A DNA stretch of 64,000 bases, taken from assembly GCA_015680685.1 (NCBI GenBank), contig MNCI01007958.1, forward strand, positions 251,903 to 315,902, written 5' to 3'. Within the stretch, counting starts at the first letter, position 1. Every line of letters begins with the position of its first letter. Shown here piece after piece: positions 37,409 through 48,530 of this stretch. This DNA is from Gnetum montanum (lineage: Eukaryota; Streptophyta; Gnetopsida; Gnetales; Gnetaceae). A program made the position numbers and the translations under genes. Below the pieces are notes generated by a model. The model was not told the DNA's origin. It was given only the letters and a program-made list of their open reading frames with translations, and ran no database searches.

Positions 37409-38850
37409 TCAAAGGATGGGGTCCCAAGGTTTACCAAAAGTGAATTTAAGTTATTTATGGTTAATTTTTGTGCTTTTTACATGGACTACAATGGACCTAC
37501 TTATGACTACGTTGGCCCACCATAGTCATGCAAATCCTCAATGTAGTAGTCATTATTCTCACATGAGCTTTGAATGGATTGAGATTTTTTATGGTTTTTA
37601 TGATCAATTCCATTCTTGAAACTCTGTGACTATGCTAGGCTAACGTAGTCACAGGATCTTTTCAATGTAGTCAAGGAATTTGGAATGAAAATTGGTGAAT
37701 TTCAACTTGATTCCCTAGGTTTTGTGGTCCTAATATGCTTTGGAAAGGTTCTAGGTCCTTCCAAGAGTTGATTTTAGTAATTTTTTGGGGTAGTTTTGGT
37801 CATCCTCAAGTGGACTACACTAGGCCTTGGGTAGGGACTACATTGGCCCAGCATAGTCCTAATTTCCTATCAATGTAGTCAGGTATCAACAATTGCGAAA
37901 AATGGGTTTTATTACTAAAATTGACTCTGGTGGGCCCCAGGACTCTTAAAGTGAACTATGAATTATTTTCATCAATTTCTAGGTAAGTTCATGTGGACAA
38001 CGCTAGGCCTAGAGAGGGACTACGTTGGCCCAATGTAGTCCCAAATTTCCCCAAGTCTAGTCTTCGAAGATAAAAAATAACAAAAAAAAGCTAGGTTTCA
38101 TGGCTAGATAGGCTTTGATGGTGTGCTAGACTTCATCAAAAGTGGATTTTGAGTCCTTCTGGTCAATCTTGAACAATTTGGTGTGGACTACGCTGGGGTT
38201 TGAGGGGGACTATGTTGGCCCAGTGTAGTCCTAATTCCTCCTTAACGTAGCCATGATTTGATAGTTCAAAAATGATGAATTCTGTTTCAATCCCAAGGTA
38301 TGATGGTCTCAACGTGTCATAACAAGGTCTTGTAGTTGAAAATGGTGGTCTCTTAGTTAAATTTGGTTTGAAATTTAAGATGTGGACTACACTAGGCTTG
38401 GACTAGGACTACGTTAGCCTAGTGTAGTCCCAACTTGCTATTAGCATAGTCCAAGCTTGGCATGGCCAACAAAGGTTTACATTATCAATAAAGGTTTTGA
38501 AAAGGCCCCTGGGTTTACCAGTAGTGAATTTAGGTTATTTTTGAAAGTTTTTGATGAATTGTTTATGGACTACACTAGGCTTGGGCAAGGACTACGCTAG
38601 CTTAGCATAGTTCCAACTTCCCTTAGAGTAGTCAAGGTGGAATGATCAAAAGTAGTGAAAATATGTAGGATTTGTTGCTAAACAAGCTTAGACAAGGTTT
38701 TAGAGTCTATCTAACGTAGTTTTAAGGAACTTTTAACACATTTTAACAAGTTTTTGGTGGACAATGTTGGGCCTAGGCAAGGACTACGCTGGCCCAATGT
38801 AGTCCCAATTTCCTTCCAACATAGTCAAGGTATGGGCAATGGTAAGTTTT
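37409..38850. repeat. Tandem array, ~190 bp unit, each with a hairpin
   Basis: About eight units. Each contains GGACTACGYTGGCCCARYRTAGTCC-like inverted repeats, seen near 37482, 37625, 37808, 37990, 38193, 38382, 38563 and 38757, so spacing is mostly 180-200 bp. Between hairpins units share text such as GGTTTACCARWAGTGAATTT (37424 and 38517). The arms match imperfectly, mostly by transitions. Confidence 0.8.
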
Positions 38851-40819
38851 TGACTTGACATTTTTAATTTTTTGGCAATATTGGGTTTGATAGTTGTATC
38901 TATTTGGGAGTTTCCTATATTTAAAGATTGATTAATTATTACATTACTACAATTGCTACTACTAACTACAGAGGCTTTAGTCGCATCCTAGAAATCACCA
39001 TTACCATCCCTTACAAGTTTATGTCTTCCACATCCAAAACCTTTAATGTTGCAACTTGTTCTTGTAAATGCTCTAGTTCCTTAATGGGAATCAAAGGAAT
39101 CAAAGGAGGTTCATGAAAATCATCATTTTCGTTAGTTTCTAGAGGCTCTGCACAGCATGGTGGGATAGCAGATGGGTGGTAACACAAGGTTGTGTTTGAG
39201 CTTTGCCACACTACCAGCCAGTACCCCAACAGTTGCTAGCAAGGTCTTAGCATAGTGTGATTTGTGCAAGCAACACAGGCCAATGGAAGGGCACATGGTT
39301 GTGGATGGCAGCTGGCCCAGACCATTGCCCCTAACCACTATGCTATTGTAGTTAAGATGAAAGAGAATTCACATTCCCTTTTGTGATAGAATGTATTAGT
39401 TTTTGTTTTCTGTTGATAGCTTGAAATTTCCAAAGGATGTAAATATCCATTATTTTAGTTGAAATTGTGAAACAATGAAGCAACAACTTACTGTATGTTG
39501 CAAGTAGTATAGTACGAAATGTGTTGAGCACTTGCTAAAGTTATTATTTTTCCATTAATTGATCAATTAAACCCATGCCACTATGTTTTAAAGATTATTA
39601 TTATTTTATCTAGGCTTCCCATAACAGTCATAGCATCAATATATTGTATTTATAATTTTTATTAAAGGTAGGAGAATATTTTGATGCCTTCCCTCATGTT
39701 TCTTAAATTTTCTTTCCCCTATTTTGAAATAATGGAAATCTATGGCAAGTGTTGTAAGCACATGAAATCTTATCAGTTTAATGCTTAAGTTTCATCAATA
39801 AGTCATATCCTCTTTAATAATGTTTTCACTAATTGTGACACCACTAGGTGATCTTTGAATTACATGTCCACATTATTTTCCTTCGCAAATAGTAACCAAG
39901 AAATTTGGTAGTAACCTAGGAGCAAGAGATATTTTTTACCCAGGTAGCTTATTGCATCTTTGGTCATAGACATCCCTTCTTTCACCTTTTGGAAAAGTTG
40001 TTTTACATCACTTCTGACTTCATAAAGATCTTGTTTTAACTCCATTAGCAATGTTGCCAAGCATGGGGCATTCCTAAGAAAAACTCTTTTCATCCCTTTC
40101 TCCACAAGAGATGGGTGTGGTTGTTGTAAGAGATAATGTTCCCAAAACCATATATTCGTAAGTCCCAATCCACTATGCAGAGGTATACGGGCTTTGAACA
40201 ATTTGCTAAAATAAAAGCACATCCATCTTTATTCATTATGCTTGTGATGTGCATGTTATTTGATTATTTTCATGGGTTCTTTAATGGCTTTAATGGTTAT
40301 GTATTATGATTATAATGATTACTAATGTTTAATCGATTTATTTTTGTTTGTAGGTTTCACACTATTACATTGATGTAGTAGGTAATGATGTATCTAATAA
40401 GGCTCCTTTTCCTCACATGGCTTAATTTTGTTTATTATTGTATTTCATTGTATCATTGTTCAAGCTACTCTCACTTGGCCATAATGGTCATAACAACTAC
40501 ATATTACTTTCATTATTGTATGTTGCATAATGCAATCATGGTTTTGGACATTTTATTGTTAGACAATGTGGCTTCGACCACATGTCAGTTTTAAATTCTC
40601 ATGTTTTACATGTTTCATATAAGCAAAAATAGTAAATGTAACAAGCCCATAAACTAAAACTAGTAGAAAAAAATATGATGTAATGATAATTGTAAACCAA
40701 TTATACATGTATAAGTAAACTTGCATATGATGCTATTGGGTAAATTAGCTATGATGTTGATATAAGGACAAAAAGAATATTTTTTTATGCAAACCATTTT
40801 TTAGGCCCGAGTAGGCCAT
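38851..40819 (-). other. Gypsy-F interior with unassigned coding-like islands
   Basis: Two minus-strand islands look coding but are not recognised. One (about 39190-39010) has EPLETNENDDFHEPPLIPLI followed by KELEHLQEQVATLKVL, an acidic-proline then helical segment. The other (about 40222-39860) has LATLLMELKQDLYEVRSDVK followed by KVKEGMSMTKDAISYLGKK, a helical segment. No RT, RNase H or integrase motif is seen. The rest shows nothing. Confidence 0.35.
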
Positions 40820-41700
40820 AAGGTTGCTATTTTTATGCCATGGAAAGTTGTTGTCCATATGTTGTCCAGCAAGTATGGGATGCTCTCAAAAGAGCACTTA
40901 AGAATAAAACCAACAATGTAACATGATATAATGTCATGAAAGTGAACCAATGGTCATTAGCCAAAGAAGGGATAAGAAATTTACTGCAAAATTTTTCCAT
41001 GACATTTGATAGATCAAAGAGTCCCTTTGGCACAATCTTATGCTCACCATCTCTCTTATTCAACGTGGCAAGCTACCTACATTTTTGTTGGTCACTTCGT
41101 ATTGCAAAGTTGATATTGCTATCATCATAGTTATTCTCTTTGTTGGTTTTTCTTTCAATATTGGCCCCAACTTTAGTTTCAAGTATCTCCTCTTGAAACT
41201 CTACCTTTGAACCTCAGTCAATGTTGACATAGTTAATTGAAGGTAGCAACACATTGTCTCCACAAATGATAATTTCACCTACCTCATATAGTATGTGAAT
41301 CTCCTAGTAAATAGGAGATGAGACCACGTGTAGCTTAGCCAACCATGACCTTCCTAAGATTAAGTTGAAACTAGGTGTATCTTCAACCACTAAAAATTTG
41401 GCAAATGTAGGAAATTATTCATTGACTATGAAACCCAAGGAGATGGAGCCTTACACTACTACTTGTGAGCCATTAAATGACTTGAGTGTTGAGGTAGTGG
41501 TCTTTTGGATGTTCTTAAGTAGGCCCATTTTGTCAACAATGGAAAATGGTACCACATTCATGCTCACCCCATCATCCACATGACCATGGTGAACCTTGTA
41601 TTTGCCAACATGTATAGTAATGAGGAGAGCATATTGCACTTCTCTACTTCAAGAGTCAATCTTCACTTCACTATCATGGAAGTTAAGCATTGGTTGATTT
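40820..41700 (-). pseudogene. Gypsy-F aspartic protease region
   Basis: Read on the minus strand, the open part 41639-41451 has MQYALLITIHVGKYKVHHG, then HVDDGVSMNVVPFSIVDKMG. This matches the retropepsin D-x-G-S-x-N-[IV]-[LV]-P-x-S-x-x-x-K-x-G pattern of Gypsy elements, with D-D-G for D-[ST]-G. The frame continues with a few stops to about 40830 (KIVPKGLFDLSNVMEKF), with no RT motif. A protease of this type would cut Gag precursors. Confidence 0.55.
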
Positions 41701-42404
41701 CTGTTTTTCCTAAGTGAAGCTTACTCAATGATAGAGTGGATTGCTTCTTTGTTGGTGAGCATGCCTGTGCTCACAGGGATAGAGGTTAAAATTTGAGCTA
41801 GTGCATCTTTGTGAGCTAGAGAAGTCATGACTAGGTCATACAAGTTTGGTCACATGTTCTTTTGTTTTAGGAATCATTTAGCTTGATCCATTTGTTGTGA
41901 GGAAGCTCTTCCCCTTACCCTATAACCTTTCGACTTGAGTGGTATTAACTTCCTCGTCCTTCCTAGTGTTTGTGGCTTAGGTTTTGATTCATGTGCTTTG
42001 GACCACCTATCCATGGATATGATTGATCTTGGTGTAGGTCTAGGTGGGTTACCTTCAATAGGCTTATTTATTGGTTTGGTGATAGATTTTTTTCATCGTC
42101 ATTGTGATGGTGCTTTCTTATTAACCTCTAAGTTGTGGCCACTATAGGTGGGTTTTGGTTATGAGTCATTGTGGTCCTACTTGTTGAAGGTGGTGGGAAC
42201 AAGATAACAAATGGTTCCCTAGGCTTCAAAGGATTAGCAACTTGTGATCCTAGTTGTGATGCTAATTCCATTGAAGGTGGGACTCATATGATGAAAGGCT
42301 TCTTAGGGGCTAAAGGAGGTGGTACCCATATGAAAAGTGGCTCTCTATGCTTTGTATTTTGGGATTGTGATGGTACTCTAATGACAAATGGTTCCCTAGG
42401 AGGA

Positions 42405-44538
42405 TTAGATCATTTGGTTTCTGTGAATGAGGCTACAAGTATATGAGTTGTTGTTAGCACTTGGAGAGTTGGGCTCATTCAACACCAACTCTCTATGGTT
42501 TAACATCTTTTGAAGGTGATCCTTTAATGCTAGGAAAAAATTAGTGTCATGACCAACCATTTGATGATAATGATAATACTTATCCAGTCTAAAGTAATTT
42601 GGTAGCTTCAAATCATCTTTAATAGCTATCGTTGGATCTCTAGCTATGTCATAAGGACAATTGTGCCTCTTACGAGATTCCTCAGACAATTGCTTATGTT
42701 ATATACAGTTGTTTTTAAGAAAATGTTCTAGAAGCTCAAAGGACTTCATAGCCAACTTTATGTACTTAGACATATACTTACGCCCAAAGTTTGATCTTAG
42801 CTAATTTAAAGCATAGAAAGTGGATGGTTGTGATGAGTCAGGGGATGTGTTGCGTGGTGGTGATCCCCACCTTTCCCCTTGTTTTGTCTCTTTTGCTATT
42901 GCTACCATGATTGCATGTTCATGCTTGGTTTTATCCCTATCCCTTCTTACATATTGGTTTTTATAGGTCACATAGGTCAGGTTGTTGCTAGCCTTAGCTA
43001 CCTCCTTTATGTTTTTAGTTTGCAACAAGGCTTGGCTTAGTGACCAAGGCTCTAGGTAGTACATATTCAACTTGATAAAGTCATTTATTGCTTCCTTGTA
43101 GATGGCTAAGAGGTGGGTTTTAGCAATAGGCTCTAGGATCTCATTGAGTGTTGAGTTCCATCTTTGAATGAATCTTTTAACTGATTCTAGTGGCCCCTAC
43201 CTCACCTTCATTAGTTGATCCAATGTGGCATCCATCTTTAAGTTGTATCTAAACCAATTAACAAATTAGTTGATTAAGTTTTCAAGGGAAGAGATGGAAC
43301 CCTTAGGCAAGATTTGGTACCAATCTAGATCCTTTCACTTTAGAGACATGAGAAAATCCATAGTATTGTATGAGACCAAGCTTGCAAGAAGAGGTACTCA
43401 GATTGAAAGGTTACTAGATGTGCGTTGGAAACCCCTTCACCATTGTATTTGGTGAAGTTTGAAATAGGAAATATGGTAGGCAAGGTTAGTTGAGGCATCA
43501 TAGGGCTTATAAGGTCCCCTACTATAAATTTAGAACCTTGACCATCTAAGTAATGGTGGCTTTAAGTTTTCACGGCTCTTCATTAAGGTATTGGATCATT
43601 TGAAAAGCTTAATCCAAGCCTTGGGGCATCCTTGTGGCTATAGTGCTTATGATGATGGATGAGGAAGAAGTTGTGAGGTTGGTGGTTATGTGATAGGATG
43701 TGGTATTGACGGGAGAGGCTAGGTTATGGTGTTCATAGGTGGATTGAATAATGAGAAGGAGGTCAAAGCAGACACTTCGGGAACAAAGGGTATAACAGAT
43801 GTTTGTGAAACTTGGGTTATTTGGGGCCCCACAATGGGGCTTGCTATTATGGAAGATGGGTGAGTGATGGTAAGAACCACTAGTGATGGCTATGCAAACT
43901 GAGGCTATGTCGAAAATGACCTAGATGAAAAAATGAAGGTTGTCTATGGCACAAGTTGTACCTAGTGTGTGGCTATAACTAGTATAGTCCCAAGCATTAT
44001 GGGATACATGGGAGATGAAAATTAAGACACCTGACCTATCAAAGTAACCAAAGCAATTGAAGTAGGAGTGGTAACTTGGGGGGACTATCATTTGGAAAAG
44101 ATCCCTACTGAGGTAGTCTAGTTTAGGCTCAGCCTCAAACTCATTGATTTCTTCATGTTGACTTGCCTTAATAAGATTCTCACTTTGCTCATCCATCTCA
44201 ATCAAAGGAGATAGAATATGGATGTGAATGTCATTCAAAGGTATTTTGTCATATGGGGAAGGGATATACTCCTTCCCATCACAATGGATAAGCTCGTACT
44301 CAAGTTTGGCTTCAACTTCCCCACATGGAATGAATACGCTTACTTGAATTTTTACACAAACAAAGTTATAATGCTCTTAATTTATGATGGAAAAATTTGG
44401 GACTCAAACCCTTAACCTAAGGGATTACCTACATTCAACTACTATGGGATCTTCAAGGTCATAGACCATCATGGCCTCTTGGCTAGAAGTGTTGTTGATG
44501 AAGTTGTAGAGTAATACGGTCAACTGGCTAAAAGACAT
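42405..44538 (-). pseudogene. gag: Gypsy-F gag (broken)
   Basis: From an ATG at 44538 (MSFSQLTVLLYNF). The capsid core (Retrotrans_gag-type) is clear near 43330-43080: DWYQILPKGSISSLENLINQ, then MKVR and GPLESVKRFIQRWNSTLNE. A helical segment follows (NMYYLEPWSLSQALLQTKNI near 43070). The C-terminal knuckle near 42590 reads KYYHYHQMVGHDTNFFLALK, a CCHC finger with its cysteines changed to Tyr and Phe. A few stops and shifts interrupt it. The style (knuckle followed by ALKDHLQKM) is that of Tat/Athila-type Gypsy gags. Between 44539 and 44932 is the leader. Confidence 0.75.
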
Positions 44539-44932
44539 GGTGAAAATTGTAGTTTTAGCTCTCTTTTTTTACTAAAAATAGTATAAGTGAGATTTCTCAG
44601 TAGTGTAGTTGACTATAAATGAAAAAGTAGTGGGAATTGTTGTTAAGCGATGAAAATGAGAAAAAGGAAAAGTGGTTTACCTACTAGACAAAAATAGGTG
44701 TCCCAATTGGAAAAGTGTCAAATGAAATGACATTTTAGTAGGAATGGGTGTTGTAGTAGATGATAAATTTGTAGAAAAACCCAACTCTATTTACACTACC
44801 ACACCAAGGCTTATGGAAGAGGGTTTGACAACCAACGTTGGTATTATGGAATGATGGAATGACAAAAACGGCTGAAATGGATTTATGGCCAGGAATTTGA
44901 GCAAAGGTCCTCCTTCTAGCATTAGAAAACTA

Positions 44933-46770
44933 TTGGTGCTAGAAATCATGGTTGCTATAATGGGAAAAATAAAATATCTAAGTGCTAGAATAGTTTTAAC
45001 CCTAAATCCCAAGAGCCTCTAGAAAATGGAACTTAAAGTGCCCTAGTCGGTCTTGTTAATCACCTAGGGACTTATAGAACTTAAACAGAAATGGCAAATA
45101 AAAACATTAACGTAGAAAACTTTGAAAATAGAAAAAAAAATGAAGTTGAGAATGGAAACAAAGGCAAAGTTGAGAATGAAAAAGGAAATGAAGTGAAAAT
45201 TGTAGATCCAGAATGAAAACAAATGCAGAGATGGAAATGTAAACTAAAACTTGTACAACATGAATAATACTTTATTTAAATGAAAATAAAGAATAAGGTT
45301 CATGGAGTATAGATTTCATGCCAAAGGCACTAGAAGTTTCTGACAAGAGATCAAAGTCCATTGGAGAAGGTATGCTATGTTCCACTATAACCCCATGATC
45401 TGGTTTGTTTCCACCTCCAGTTTTTGGCAACTTTCCATCAATTTCCACCATGGTCTGCAATGTGAGAATGGGATTCGTATTGCACTTTTGGAGCAATGGA
45501 AGCTACATGAAAGTCTTTGTGCATAACGTAGTATCATTTTTTGCTACCAAACAATGTTGCAAGGTGAGGTTGTAATGGGCTTTGATGGATGGAAAAATGG
45601 AAAAACTGATGTTATTGGTGTTAAGCTTGGAACTGCTACCAAAATGCCAAAAAATGCTCAAAATGTAAAAGTGTTTGGAACCTAAAAATGGTGTTGACCT
45701 TGGGTATTTATAAGGTAGGATTGCTATTTTTGGACCTATGCACATTTGTCATGATTACTAACAAACTAGTGTCAATGTGCAGGTTGTAACGATGATCTTC
45801 TCCTAGCATAGTTACTATTTGTGGTAAGTTTGGAATGGGCTATGACCATAAAACCCTTTCATTTACTATAAATAGTAAATAGAGTTTTTTGAATACGTTG
45901 GTACCATCCTTACTACATTATCCTTGGTCAACGATCATCTACTTTCAGCGTAGTTGCCATTTATAGTAAGTCCAAAATGGGCTACTATCACAAAAGTAAT
46001 TCATTTACTATAAATAGTAAATGAACTTCTGTGAGCACACTGGTACCATCCTTACTATGCTAGCCTTGGTCAATGGTCATCTACTTTCAGTGTAGTTGTC
46101 ATTTATGGTAAGTCTGTAATGAGCTATTGCCACAAAACCAATCCGTTTACTATAAATAGTAAACAAACTTTTATGACTATGTTAGCACCATTGTTACTAT
46201 GCTAGCATTTATGAACTATGCTAAGGTTGCTGGAAAGTGGCAAAAGTGGTGAAAAATGTGCAACAAGGTCGAATCTGCAAAAATGATGGAATCCATTGGA
46301 AAGTGTTGTGCCTAGTGGAGAATGATGTTTACATTGGCTATTGCTAACCTGGGAAGTCTACGTTGGCTATTGTTGGAAAAATGGAAATTCCAACTATCCC
46401 AACATTGCACTTCTGTTGGATCTTGGTAGTGACTACAATGGCTACTATGGCTACTATGACTCTTGTAGCTACTATGACTATTGAAAATGGCTCCAGCGTA
46501 GTTGGGACTATACTCTTACAAAATCCCATGAAAATGCCATTTTTAGCAATTCCAAAGGCATTTTCAGCCTTCCCAAGCCCAAATATGAACAAGGGGTACC
46601 CCTTCTACTTGGGAAACAAGGAAATAACAACTTTTGAAGCATGTTTTAGCTCCAAAAAGCTAAAGTATGCAAGATTGTAGCTTTTGGTCTACATATCCCA
46701 CATTTACAATGAATCCTTGTTTCAAGTTGGGAAATAGAGTTTGGAACATGAATTTTTTATGGTGTTTCAA
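44933..46770 (-). repeat. 5' LTR of Gypsy-F
   Basis: 1838 bp. It aligns with 33287-34896 over its full length and is longer mainly because it carries three rather than two copies of the 142 bp repeat. The minus-strand inner end is TAGCACCAA. Confidence 0.85.
45800..46190. repeat. 142 bp tandem repeat with palindrome in the Gypsy-F LTR
   Basis: The palindrome-like core TTTACTATAAATAGTAAA occurs at 45862-45879, 46004-46021 and 46146-46163, exactly 142 bp apart each time. Each unit also carries a CCATCCTTACTA block and GTCATTTATAGTAAGT-like text. Confidence 0.85.
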
Positions 46771-46775
46771 TTTTG

Positions 46776-46852
46776 GCTATCTTGGTTGTTTGAATTGGGG
46801 AAATTATTCAACCCTCTTTCTAAGTTCTCAATCATCAAGTGGTATCGGAGCT
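46776..46852 (+). repeat. 5' LTR of Copia-E, last part, with primer site
   Basis: 46776-46839 resumes the LTR after Gypsy-F (GCTATCTTGGTTGTTTG...ATCATCAAG). At 46840-46852 TGGTATCGGAGCT is a good initiator-Met tRNA primer site. Confidence 0.85.
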
Positions 46853-46894
46853 TTATACTCTTATTTTTGGAGCTTAACATATCAAGAGTGAACG

Positions 46895-48530
46895 ATGGAA
46901 GGAACATCATACACCAAACCACCAATGTGTGATGGTATTAACTTCATGTATTCAAAGGCTAGAATGTAAGGATTCTTTGAATCGAGGGAGTCCAAAGTCC
47001 AGGAGTCCATTCTTGAAGGATACACGCCACCCATTGATAGTACCACAAGAACTACAACGATAAGAAGAAAATGGATGCAAGATGAAAAGGATAAGATCAT
47101 GTTTGATTCAAAAGTAAAAAAAAAAAATATTTTTATTGTGCATTAAATAAATATGAATTCAATAGAGTAGCTAGGTGCAAAACCATGAAAGAAATTTGGA
47201 AAACTCTAGATGCAACATATAAAGGTATATCTATTGTCAAGCAATCAAAGCTTTTAGTATTACAAAGTAAGTATGATATACTCAATATAAAAGAAGGAAA
47301 GAAAATCAAGGATTATTTCTCTATAGCTAATAATTTAGTTAGAGCCATTCATGGGATGCAAAAAAAAATTTACCTGAAAGTAATGTTATTATTAAAATGA
47401 TTAAAAATTTATAGCCTGAGTCTAGACTAAAAGTTATAGCCATGGAAGAAATCAGATATTTCTCAGTTCTAAAATTCAAAGAGCTTTAAAGTGCACTCAT
47501 TACTTATGAGATGAATCTCATTAGTGATGGTGCAATTAAAGAAAAGCCTATTGCCCTAAAAAGTTCATCAAAGGAGAAGGAGCTACCTTAACATGAAGCA
47601 AATAGTGAAGATGAATTGGCTCTCTTTTCTAGGAGAGTTCAAAGATTACTTGCATGAAAAGGAAAGAGCTTCAACCAATCTAGCATCAAAGGTAAGGAAA
47701 GAGATAACAATTTTAAAATTCAAATCTTGATGCATCATCTATAGAATGTTGGGTTTGTCATGGTAAAGGCCATGTGGCCTTCGAATGTCCAAGTGTTGGT
47801 AGGTTTCAAAAAAGGATGAATCCAAAGCAAAAACGAAGAAGAAAAATCTTTACACCAGCTAGGATGATGAATAAAGTGAGAAAGAAGAAAATGATTCTAA
47901 AACATATTCACATCTTACATACATGACCCTTACATATGAAAATTCTACAACAGACACTGAAGAATGTAAAGGTAAAGTTAAGAATAGGTATAGTGAAATG
48001 CATGAGGAAATTATCTCTCTTCATTATTTACTTAAAAAATTAAGAAATAATATACATAGAAAAGAGGATGAAATTTTTTATATCTATACTATATGCTCCA
48101 CTTTAAAAAGGAAACTCTCAAACGTAAACGTTGAGGTTTAATTACTAACCCATTTATATGAGCAAAAGTATAGAGATTGTCAAGATGCAAGATCTAGAAA
48201 AAATCAATAAGTGCCTCAAAATTAGCACAATGATGAAGATTTAAAAGAGGCTTATCAAGAGCAAACTTGCACAAGTTTTGTAACACCTAAATGGAGAAAT
48301 AACACTAGTTTTGAATATCCAATCCAAATTAGAGATACCATTTACTTGTTTTGTAAAATGTATGAGCATGAACAAACTTATTGTCAATTACCAATAAATC
48401 AAAATAACGTGGCTACTTGGTCTTTTCAAGAAGAGCCTAGTAAGTGTAATTTGTAGGGTAGAAAAGTTTGGAGAACCAATGAATAAGAGGAAGAAATGGT
48501 TTCTGATGAAATTGGAGGATTAGAACCCAT
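46895..48530 (+). pseudogene. gag: Copia-E gag with zinc knuckle (broken)
   Basis: ATG at 46895 (MEGTSYTKPPMCDGINF) is the usual Copia gag opening. The UBN2 core is at 47191-47380: EIWKTLDATYKGISIVKQSK, then KLLVLQSKYDILN and KKIKDYFSIANNLV. An intact CCHC knuckle, CWVCHGKGHVAFEC, lies at 47747-47788. The next stretch (47923-48141) is helical (EIISLHYLLKKLRNN). A second Cys/His-rich block near 48340 (LFCKMYEHEQTYCQL) resembles another knuckle. Frameshift at the A-run near 47118 and several stops. Confidence 0.75.

Larger units (their letters stand above)
33287..46770 (-). mobile_element. Gypsy-F: 13.5 kb Gypsy-type element with gag and protease but no RT/integrase found
   Basis: Two LTRs (33287-34896, 44933-46770) enclose gag and protease on the minus strand. 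The element is flanked by TTTTG at 33282-33286 and 46771-46775, and the flanks join to give an uninterrupted Copia-E LTR. Ends are TTG...CAA. Where RT, RNase H and integrase should be (about 34.9-40.8 kb) there is instead a captured kinase fragment, a hairpin tandem array and unassigned sequence. It therefore resembles non-autonomous LTR elements that keep gag (TR-GAG or LARD-like). It must have used enzymes of another Gypsy element. Confidence 0.82.

Noticed and set aside
39132-39338. Cys-rich minus-strand peptide
   Set aside because: Cysteine spacing fits no knuckle or finger pattern, and no neighbouring conserved block supports it.
42171-42446. Gly-rich plus-strand open stretch in Gypsy-F
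   Set aside because: Overlaps the gag-protease region antisense; no homology pattern, and the minus strand carries the recognisable gag.
46363-46680. 105-codon plus-strand open stretch (and its minus-strand partner 46344-46592)
   Set aside because: Both lie in the Gypsy-F LTR and come from ACTATGGCTACTATGGC-like repeats; the same happens at 34437-34769 in the other LTR.
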